IMG/VR virus record: IMGVR_UViG_3300041809_000076
Span: 1 to 35,113 of that record
Length of the DNA: 35,113 bases
Strand: one strand, 5' to 3'
Source of the DNA: a virus
Positions 29,604-35,113 of this stretch are shown piece after piece. Made by a program: the position numbers and the translations under genes. Below the pieces are notes generated by a model. That model searched no databases. It saw nothing but the letters and a program-made list of their open reading frames with translations, and was not told where the DNA came from. Position 1 is the first letter of the stretch. The number at the start of each line of letters is the position of its first letter.

Positions 29604-31763
29604 TTAGAACGGTTCATCGGCGAACCTTGTCTCATTATCTGTGGGTGTGGATAATGGCAATCGCCACCCTTTGGCCGCCGGCTTGCCAATCTGTGGCATG
29701 GCAAACGTATCAACACCAAGAGCGAGTGACGCTTTGCGTAGCGTCGATTCGCTATGTCCAAATTCCTTGCCTGCCGCAATAACGAGCTGGCGGTTCCTAC
29801 CTTCGGGATAAATGGTGAGATACTCCTCAAGCCATTCATTCGCCTCTTCGCGTCGAGATCGGGACTCGGGACGATCCTCAACCGATTCTTCCCATATCTC
29901 AGATATCTCTCGGCTGTACTCTTTCCCCCAGACGAGTTTGCCTGTCACGATATCATGGGTATTCATGACTGATTCAATTCGATAGGAGAACGTCGGTACA
30001 ATTTCTGGGTCAATGGGTCCTAGGTTCGATTTTCCAAGACCGAGAAGACGATCCCCAGTGGTAGGTGATCGCATCACCGTCAATACCGCACGAGCCACGG
30101 CGGTAAATGCCCGGCTGCCCATAACGGCGGTCAGCGGATCACCGCTACCGCCCTTATTGACGTGAATGAGGCCGAGTACAGCGACGCCCGTAGCGTGTGA
30201 CCACGCAACAAGGGGTTCAAGGGCTTTGCGAACGTCCCCGTCGCGGTGCGTATCAAGCTGGGCTGAAAGTCTGGATATGAGGGGATCGAGAATCAATAAT
30301 CCGAAGTCGCCATGCTTCAGGGCTTCGTTCAGGATTTCAATATCGACAGGAAGATCGATTTCGGTTTCTAGTCCCCGATCTATAACGTCGAGTCGCGCTA
30401 TACGGCTCAGATCGGCCCCAGCTGCCTCAAATCGGGGGCGGATTGTCTTCGCCCAGCTGTCCTCCGTTGCAACGATCAGGGCACTCCTCGGTTTACCGTG
30501 GAAGTCGCCATAAAGCGTACCTGTCGTCAGATAGGCTGCCAATGTATAGGCTATGGTCGTTTTTCCAAGTCCCTCACGTCCAGCGAGTAGCGTTAGCTCA
30601 CCAGCTGGGATTCGGTTTTTCCATGTCCAGACGGTTATCTGCGGTTCAATATCGCTTGCCCAAGTAATTCTGCCGTGCCGCTTCTCGGGGTCAACTTCGA
30701 CTGATTCTGGCGGCTCCACATTCCCAGATTCAGCCACATCATCACCAATGACGATCATGTCGCCCTTGGGCGCCAATCGTTCTGATGGTTGTTTGCCGTA
30801 TTGTCGTCCCGCTGCCACGAAGTCCCCATTGAACCCATGGCTCGGACTCCGCACCATGTATCCGAACTTGTCAAAACCTCTCTCTGTAGGCAGCCAAGGA
30901 ATTGACGTAGAAAAATTGTAGAGGATGTCTTGACCACGATATCCGGTTGTGGCAGACGTGCCATCCCTGGAATTCTTCCCTGGCCGGGTCCATTCCCGTT
31001 CTCCGTTCTGCCGTACGCGAGTCAGTGTCCAACCATCGCGGAGCAGTAACTCATCCCACGTCGTTCGCTCGTTATATTCTGTAGCGAAATCCGCATTTTT
31101 ATTGAGGACCTTATTTGCCTCAGCAACAGCCAACAGTGATGGTCGCAGCGGTATCGCTTCATCCTTTTCGTCAGATGTTGTCGGTACCGGCGACGCTGTA
31201 TCAACGACGAGTTCAAGCAACCACTCGGGAGCATTGGCTAATGGTATGTCGTCCATCGGACCGCGATCCTTGATCCAAGAATACGCACCATTTGCTCCTA
31301 TCGTCGGAGCCGCGATAACCTGACCGCCCTCACCGCGAACGTCAAGACCCGCACCCAGCCGACTCGATGCATTATTGTAGATATCCCGATCATTGGGATA
31401 GGCGAAGAAGAAATGCATTCCACCCGAATGGGTGCGAGCCGTCCAGGTCTTGGGGAGTTTCTTATCCCCGTATTTCTCCAAAAGGGCTTTCAGGGTACTG
31501 ATTCCGGGTTTTCCCGCAGCGACATCAACGTCAAGAACCCAACATCCGCTTTGCCGTCCGGTAACTATGCATACGCCATCGTTGGAATGGGCGAGCCGAT
31601 TCCACCAATTGTTGATGGTCTCGGGATCTGTCGTTGCAGCCCGAACCCAGTCGTTAATTGATGGGACCTTTGTGCCTGGTCTGACCGGGGCTACACGTAA
31701 CCCACGCGGGGCATAGACGTCCTGAGCCATATCGAGTGGGATGGTGGGATAGGTTTTGGTCAC
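29604..31763 (-). CDS. PrimPol-helicase replication protein
   Basis: 719 residues. The N-terminal primase-polymerase domain has CWVLDVDVAAG (D78, D80), SGGMHFFF (113-120) and GLDVRGEGGQVIAAP (139-153), the motifs of the bifunctional primase/polymerase family. The C-terminal RecA-like helicase domain has Walker A AGREGLGKTT (394-403), VATEDSW (431-437), Walker B FGLLILDPL (487-495) and GLIHVNKGGSG. Such proteins prime and unwind phage DNA. The start overlaps the HNH stop by four bases. Confidence 0.88.
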   Translation of the reverse strand: MTKTYPTIPLDMAQDVYAPRGLRVAPVRPGTKVPSINDWVRAATTDPETINNWWNRLAHSNDGVCIVTGRQSGCWVLDVDVAAGKPGISTLKALLEKYGDKKLPKTWTARTHSGGMHFFFAYPNDRDIYNNASSRLGAGLDVRGEGGQVIAAPTIGANGAYSWIKDRGPMDDIPLANAPEWLLELVVDTASPVPTTSDEKDEAIPLRPSLLAVAEANKVLNKNADFATEYNERTTWDELLLRDGWTLTRVRQNGEREWTRPGKNSRDGTSATTGYRGQDILYNFSTSIPWLPTERGFDKFGYMVRSPSHGFNGDFVAAGRQYGKQPSERLAPKGDMIVIGDDVAESGNVEPPESVEVDPEKRHGRITWASDIEPQITVWTWKNRIPAGELTLLAGREGLGKTTIAYTLAAYLTTGTLYGDFHGKPRSALIVATEDSWAKTIRPRFEAAGADLSRIARLDVIDRGLETEIDLPVDIEILNEALKHGDFGLLILDPLISRLSAQLDTHRDGDVRKALEPLVAWSHATGVAVLGLIHVNKGGSGDPLTAVMGSRAFTAVARAVLTVMRSPTTGDRLLGLGKSNLGPIDPEIVPTFSYRIESVMNTHDIVTGKLVWGKEYSREISEIWEESVEDRPESRSRREEANEWLEEYLTIYPEGRNRQLVIAAGKEFGHSESTLRKASLALGVDTFAMPQIGKPAAKGWRLPLSTPTDNETRFADEPF

Positions 31764-32215
31764 AAACTGTTCGACTTACCGAGGTTGCAATCAGAACACA
31801 GCGTCCACAAATTTTCTTCATCATCGGTGCCACCCCTGCTTATCGGCTGTTGGTGGTCGACATGAAGAGTTACCCCGTCACTGACTGCTGAACGTCCACA
31901 CAATGAACAGCGGAAGTCATCGCGACGCAGGATGGAAAACCGAATTCGGGATGACAGGGAAGATCGAGATGATTTCTTGGGGGGCTGTTTCGACCGAGAA
32001 TTTTTGACTTCCCTAGGCCACCTGAGCCTAGCATCGTTCAGCGCATCCATGAAGTCGGGCATACAACACCACGTCTTCGTTGATGACATATGCGCTATCC
32101 AATCCGGTTCATGAACTCGCCCGCGGTCGAAAAAGTAGGTCGTAACAAGGCACTCGACTCCGTATTCAGTAACGGCCCACGTACCGTATTGTTGAAGTAT
32201 TGGTGAATGTCCCAT
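31760..32215 (-). CDS. HNH endonuclease-like protein
   Basis: 151 residues from ATG 32215. The N-terminal half (AVTEYGVECLVTTYFFDRGR) is a phage-type wrapper domain. The C-terminal part is a standard HNH: RFSILRRDDFRCSLCGRSA, LHVDHQQPISRGG and ENLWTLCSDCNLGKS, with both CxxC pairs and the catalytic His. It overlaps the primase start. A role in recombination or as a homing-type nuclease is possible. Confidence 0.8.
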   Translation of the reverse strand: MGHSPILQQYGTWAVTEYGVECLVTTYFFDRGRVHEPDWIAHMSSTKTWCCMPDFMDALNDARLRWPREVKNSRSKQPPKKSSRSSLSSRIRFSILRRDDFRCSLCGRSAVSDGVTLHVDHQQPISRGGTDDEENLWTLCSDCNLGKSNSL

Positions 32216-32231
32216 ATGGCCCCCTCAGCGG

Positions 32232-32266
32232 GTGGGGTGCGGCGTCATCCTCGTTCCACACCCCAC
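32232..32266. repeat. Inverted repeat between HNH and SSB-like genes
   Basis: GTGGGGTG (32232-32239) and CACCCCAC (32259-32266) can form an 8-bp stem around 19 bases, without a T-run. It lies 16-50 bases upstream of the HNH start in the only sizeable gap nearby. It may attenuate transcription toward the replication gene. Confidence 0.35.
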
Positions 32267-32284
32267 TCGCGAGAGTTGATTTCC

Positions 32285-32734
32285 TTATAGCAGTTCGTCT
32301 ACGTCAGGCGTGATGACTGACACTGGCTGCTTGTACTGACAAACGTAAAGCTTCGGGGCGTTGAATCCGACCTTTGTCGGAGTCCCGTCCCCGGTGTACT
32401 TGATGGCAAGTGTGCCACCCACTTCGATGCTCTTGGCTCCCGCCTTCTTCAATGCATCCTTGAGTGCGGTGAGCATTTGCCCCTTGATGAAGACGCGGCG
32501 TGCGCCGTTGTCATCGTCAATGGTCGAATCACGCTCATCCGTAGTCAGGGTGACGACGAGCTGCTGGCGTGGGTTCCCGTCATCCCAGACCCTCGGCTTG
32601 CCGTCCAGGTCTGTCTGCTGCGAAACCGCAGCCTCCTCGATGGTGCCCTTGATCGTTGCACCGGGCTCCGGGAACTTGGCACTAACCGCTCCCCCCCCAC
32701 TGAGGAAGCCTTCTACTGATGGGTCAACTGTCAT
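32285..32734 (-). CDS. Probable single-stranded DNA-binding protein
   Basis: 149 residues from ATG 32734, after AAAGGAG; the longer frame lacks a signal. The chain is an OB-fold-like run of strands: GATIKGTIEEAAVSQQTDLD, QQLVVTLTTDERDS, GARRVFIKGQMLTALKDALK, and LAIKYTGDGTPTKVG FNAPKL near the end, finishing acidic (VDELL). The acidic C-terminal tip is usual in ssDNA-binding proteins. It lies between the exonuclease-like gene and the primase-helicase, as in other phage replication modules. Confidence 0.65.
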   Translation of the reverse strand: MTVDPSVEGFLSGGGAVSAKFPEPGATIKGTIEEAAVSQQTDLDGKPRVWDDGNPRQQLVVTLTTDERDSTIDDDNGARRVFIKGQMLTALKDALKKAGAKSIEVGGTLAIKYTGDGTPTKVGFNAPKLYVCQYKQPVSVITPDVDELL

Positions 32735-32777
32735 TTGTTTTCGTTGTCTCCTTTGCTTGGTTGTTTTATTTTTGTCA

Positions 32778-33839
32778 TCAGAACTTCTCCAGTCCCCGCG
32801 GATCTGTGAATTCAGGAAAGGCCATTTTATGACGAGCCTCGATAGTGTCACATGCATCCAAAATAGCATCCAACTCGGCTTCGGAGTGGTCCTCGTTTGC
32901 CTTGAGCGTTGCCACATCATCGGGCCAGGCGCGGGCCAACTCTGCTCCATGCCCCCCGTCGATGACGTACTGGCAGCGCTTTTTGGTGTACTCACGGACC
33001 TCGGCGTGAGCGGAGAATCGGGGTATCGTCGCTGTCGTCACAATCCCCCTGGTCCGCTTGCGCCACTCCAGCAATTCGCTGACCAGCGCGATGCCACGTC
33101 GTCCGTCTTCCAGGTTGATCCAGTATGGGGTACAGGTTGCGGTACTGGCTCGGAGGTGGAAGACCAGGGCCCGTTCTTGATTCACCTCGGGCATTCGACG
33201 GTGACGCTTCGTTTCTGGATCGTAGATCGTCTCCGCTCCGGCATAGAGGGCCAGTTGGATGGCTATGGACCCCCAGGAATAGGACAGGTCCCGGCCAGTT
33301 TTAACGTCCATTATGTAGCGCTCGTCGCCGATCAGTACCGTACGATCGAAGCGCCCCGCCAGTCCGAGCTTCGGACAAACGACGACCTGCTCGATCTCTT
33401 CAACCGTGGCCCCGAGATCGGCGAGACAGGTGATGTACGCCTCGATATCGGACTGCCACGGTTCGGGTAGGGTTAGTTCTTCACCGGCATCGACACATTC
33501 GCAGAGTTTGTGCAACGCCGATCCCGTATCTCTCGCCGCATTGGCTTTTGCCGCCTCCTTGGCTGCCTCAGCCAGACGATTGAGTTCTTTCGCGTCATCG
33601 CCGGCAGCGAGAGCGGCAACGGTGATGTCACTGCGGTGCGCCGCTCCGATAAGGACCATACGCTCTTTCCACAATGTGAGGGTGTACTGATCGCTGAGCT
33701 TCTCGGAAAAATTAGTGACACGGGTATGTGCCTTCGTCTTGTCTGCCCCATCGGGGATGATCTGATAGCGACCAGCCTTGATGAGTGGATCGGGCGGCTC
33801 ACCGGTAAGGATCGTATCGACGGCGGCAGGAATGCTCAT
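32778..33839 (-). CDS. PD-(D/E)XK exonuclease, RecB/Cas4-like
   Basis: 353 residues from ATG 33839, with GAGGGG upstream. Motifs are GSALHKLCECVDAGE (the N-terminal G-x-x-x-H), KLGLAGRFDR, YIMDVKTGRDL (the D-x-K metal site) and SIAIQLALYAGAE (the Q-x-x-x-Y motif), in the order of RecB-family nucleases. Such enzymes process DNA ends in phage recombination or replication. The overlap with replication genes supports the role. Confidence 0.85.
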   Translation of the reverse strand: MSIPAAVDTILTGEPPDPLIKAGRYQIIPDGADKTKAHTRVTNFSEKLSDQYTLTLWKERMVLIGAAHRSDITVAALAAGDDAKELNRLAEAAKEAAKANAARDTGSALHKLCECVDAGEELTLPEPWQSDIEAYITCLADLGATVEEIEQVVVCPKLGLAGRFDRTVLIGDERYIMDVKTGRDLSYSWGSIAIQLALYAGAETIYDPETKRHRRMPEVNQERALVFHLRASTATCTPYWINLEDGRRGIALVSELLEWRKRTRGIVTTATIPRFSAHAEVREYTKKRCQYVIDGGHGAELARAWPDDVATLKANEDHSEAELDAILDACDTIEARHKMAFPEFTDPRGLEKF

Positions 33840-33843
33840 AACG

Positions 33844-34056
33844 TTAGTGTACCCCTCTTCGCTTCTCTATGTATCCGTACTCCCGAGCGTGTTCCACGAG
33901 CCGTTCGACCATCTCTCGCATCGTCCCCGCGTCGGGATGGTACTGCGGCCAATGGCCGGCACAACACTCGAACTGGACCAGAGCGTGGCTCAGCACGTCG
34001 GCCGTCGTTCTAAGCAGGACCGCCTCGGACTCAGCGCTGTCTGGGCGATCAGCCAT
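33844..34056 (-). CDS. Small unknown protein
   Basis: 70 residues, helical (SEAVLLRTTADVLSHALVQF) with CCAGHWPQYHP in the middle and a C-terminal helix (MREMVERLVEHAREYGYIEK). The stop lies 4 bases before the nuclease start. No family recognised. Confidence 0.55.
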   Translation of the reverse strand: MADRPDSAESEAVLLRTTADVLSHALVQFECCAGHWPQYHPDAGTMREMVERLVEHAREYGYIEKRRGVH

Positions 34057-34111
34057 CGGTTTCCGGGGTGGTGAAGGCGGCGAGGACGTCGGCCACGGTG
34101 GGACGCCTCAC
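34049..34111 (-). CDS. Possible 20-codon ORF between small genes
   Basis: GTG at 34111 overlaps the upstream TGA, and the frame encodes RRPTVADVLAAFTTPETDG before TGA at 34051. It overlaps the start of the next gene. It resembles the Ala/Leu-rich tails encoded by the nearby repeats, but may be fortuitous. Confidence 0.3.
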   Translation of the reverse strand: MRRPTVADVLAAFTTPETDG

Positions 34112-34323
34112 GGCTTCCCATCTAGGGCAGCGGCGGTGGCGAGACGGTTGAGGTGATCCCATTCGTGCTTACCATCTGACAGGCGTCCCCATTTGGCTAT
34201 GACCTGCCGGGCAGCCTCCCGAAGCTCATTATTCTGCGCTTCAAGTTCTTTGATGCGCTTAGACAGACCAGCGACGGTGCGTTCTGTGCCGAGATACTGG
34301 ATCTGGCCTTCAATCGGACTCAT
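34108..34323 (-). CDS. Small coiled-coil protein
   Basis: 71 residues from ATG 34323, overlapping the upstream TGA (TGATG), after AGGAGGAG. It has a heptad-like helix (LSKRIKELEAQNNELREAAR) and ends in a charged segment (SDGKHEWDHLNRLATAAALD). Likely dimeric. Role unknown. Confidence 0.6.
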   Translation of the reverse strand: MSPIEGQIQYLGTERTVAGLSKRIKELEAQNNELREAARQVIAKWGRLSDGKHEWDHLNRLATAAALDGKP

Positions 34324-34661
34324 CACGGCTCCTCCTGGGTAAGGGGGAATGGAAACGGCTCAATGCAGGGTCCATCGTGTCCCCTCGGCAAGTCGCAGGC
34401 TGGACACTCAGGCTGCGGTCGCTCCTCCTGGGTAAGGGCGGCGAGATTGGTAAGGATGGCGGCGTGAGCAGGTGAGCCGTATCCCACCCATTCGACGGTT
34501 GGGGAGAGGATTGGGTATCCGTCCTCAGCGTCGGCTATGGCCTGCATCTCACCCATGTCCGAGATGACGAACCCCTCCAGGTCCCGGATATGGCGATGCA
34601 CGACGCGCCGGTAGAGGTTGCCCCAATCGTTGCGGCCAAGTTCGATTGTTTCCTTAGCCAT
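34323..34661 (-). CDS. Small protein with a C-terminal zinc motif
   Basis: 112 residues from ATG 34661. N-terminal RNDWGNLYRRVVHRHIRDLE helix, central VEWVGYGSPAHAAILTNLAA, then ALTQEERPQPECPACDLPRG and HDGPC, which hold a CxxC...H...C site. The LTQEE stretch is encoded by one copy of the repeat described here, and the C-terminus LTQEEP by another, as if two gene ends were joined. Confidence 0.6.
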   Translation of the reverse strand: MAKETIELGRNDWGNLYRRVVHRHIRDLEGFVISDMGEMQAIADAEDGYPILSPTVEWVGYGSPAHAAILTNLAALTQEERPQPECPACDLPRGHDGPCIEPFPFPLTQEEP

Positions 34662-34882
34662 CAGGCTCCTCCTTGGTAAGGGTGGCCGCGGCGTTCAGGG
34701 CGTTGACGTGGGTTTCCCACTCCTCGATGGCTCCGCTCCGGTTCTCGTAGTGCCAGTAACGCCCCTGCCAGCCGCACGAACAGGCGGCGGACCAGCCAGC
34801 ATCACCCGACCAGTCGTTGTCAAGCCAAACGTCGCGGGTGTGGGTCTCGGTGGTCACGGCTCCTCCTGGGTAAGGGCGGCGA
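34324..34882. repeat. Four-copy intergenic repeat with a built-in ribosome site
   Basis: Copies at 34324-34345, 34421-34444, 34664-34687 and 34855-34882 share GCTCCTCCTGGGTAAGGG (one copy has one change), often extended by CGGCGA. On the coding strand each reads CCCTTACCCAGGAGGAGC, so it carries a strong AGGAGGAG ribosome site and encodes LTQEE at the end of the preceding gene. Three copies stand just before a start codon; one is inside a gene. Confidence 0.6.
34654..34857 (-). CDS. Small zinc-binding protein
   Basis: 67 residues from GTG 34857, directly after the repeat's AGGAGGAGCC. It contains DVWLDNDWSGDAGWSAACSC and GWQGRYWHYENRSGAIEEWE, with a CxC pair, then a helix (THVNALNAAATLTKEEPDG). 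The end is encoded by another repeat copy. Function unknown. Confidence 0.6.
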   Translation of the reverse strand: MTTETHTRDVWLDNDWSGDAGWSAACSCGWQGRYWHYENRSGAIEEWETHVNALNAAATLTKEEPDG

Positions 34883-34885
34883 GGG

Positions 34886-35113
34886 TCAGTCACTTGGATT
34901 AACCGCCTTCCATGCTCGCATCGGCAGACTCTTGCTCGGCATGTCGGGACCGCCGCCGTGGGTGACTTTGTTCGTGGCGCTGCCGTCGCCGTCGAACAGA
35001 AGGTGCCTCTGGTCGTAGTACCGCACCAACACGGCCTTGACCGTGATGCCGCTCAACGGCTTCCACCAGGCCAACGGCGGGTCGCCTTCCCGCCATTCGG
35101 GCCCGACGACCTC
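34886..35113 (-). CDS. C-terminal part of an unknown protein, cut by the window edge
   Basis: The frame is open from the window edge to TGA at 34888-34886, 75 residues. It reads EVVGPEWREGDPPLAWWKPL, then SGITVKAVLVRYYDQRHLLF, then GDGSATNKVTHGGGPDMPSK and a basic end. The residues near the edge (PEWREGDPPLAWW) suggest the true start lies outside the window. Twenty-eight bases separate it from the next start, and these hold one repeat copy. Confidence 0.55.
   Translation of the reverse strand, partial: EVVGPEWREGDPPLAWWKPLSGITVKAVLVRYYDQRHLLFDGDGSATNKVTHGGGPDMPSKSLPMRAWKAVNPSD

Overview
This GC-rich window reads as part of a tailed double-stranded DNA phage (or prophage) with an HK97-type head. 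The gene set (MuF-like head protein, XkdF-type protease, HK97-gp10-like neck protein, many small zinc-ribbon proteins, GTG/TTG starts, ATGA/TGATG/TAATG start-stop overlaps) suggests an actinobacterial host; that is inference. All convincing genes but one lie on the minus strand, so the transcriptional order runs from high to low coordinates. Both ends cut through genes, and no tape measure, tail tube or lysis gene is visible.

In transcription order. (1) 35113-31760: small zinc-ribbon and coiled-coil proteins separated by a four-copy repeat that carries a Shine-Dalgarno sequence, then a PD-(D/E)XK (RecB/Cas4-type) nuclease, a putative ssDNA-binding protein and an HNH protein. (2) 31763-29151: a PrimPol-helicase replication protein, followed directly by an AT-rich block of 9-bp iterons and an 18-bp palindrome (putative origin), then a 48-codon gene. 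(3) 29089-27098: a run of small unknown proteins. (4) 27084-26431: the only plus-strand gene (coiled coil plus winged helix), with a hairpin in its leader and a strong inverted repeat behind it. (5) 26430-23574: small and large terminase, a zinc protein and an HNH protein. (6) 23565-18896: a pyruvyltransferase, three glycosyltransferases, a small helical protein and a complete tyrosine recombinase, all overlapping. (7) 18876-8889: a portal fused to a NUDIX domain, nine small structural or repeat proteins, a MuF-type head protein and a neck protein. (8) 8787-5546: a HAD-like protein with a structured leader, the maturation protease and a large scaffold-like protein with four CxxCxGxG motifs. 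(9) 5527-1876: the major capsid gene. (10) 1696-1: an endonuclease VII-type HNH gene, two structural proteins, a zinc ribbon and the start of what may be another glycosyltransferase.

The main discovery candidate is the capsid gene. It looks like a string of broken ORFs, but it is a 599-codon gene in five exons interrupted by FOUR group I introns (993, 298, 282 and 279 nt). All four share P1 with a U.G pair at the 5' splice site, a GNRA-capped P2, conserved P/Q elements, covarying P3, P6a, P7 and P9 stems, and a terminal G. The predicted splice sites restore one frame across all five exons. Intron 1 carries a GIY-YIG homing endonuclease in its P8 loop that is split by a frameshift; the other three introns have no ORF. 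An HNH nuclease gene sits just downstream of the capsid gene. Because the introns are close relatives in one gene, exon skipping is possible, and skipping exon 4 alone would keep the frame.
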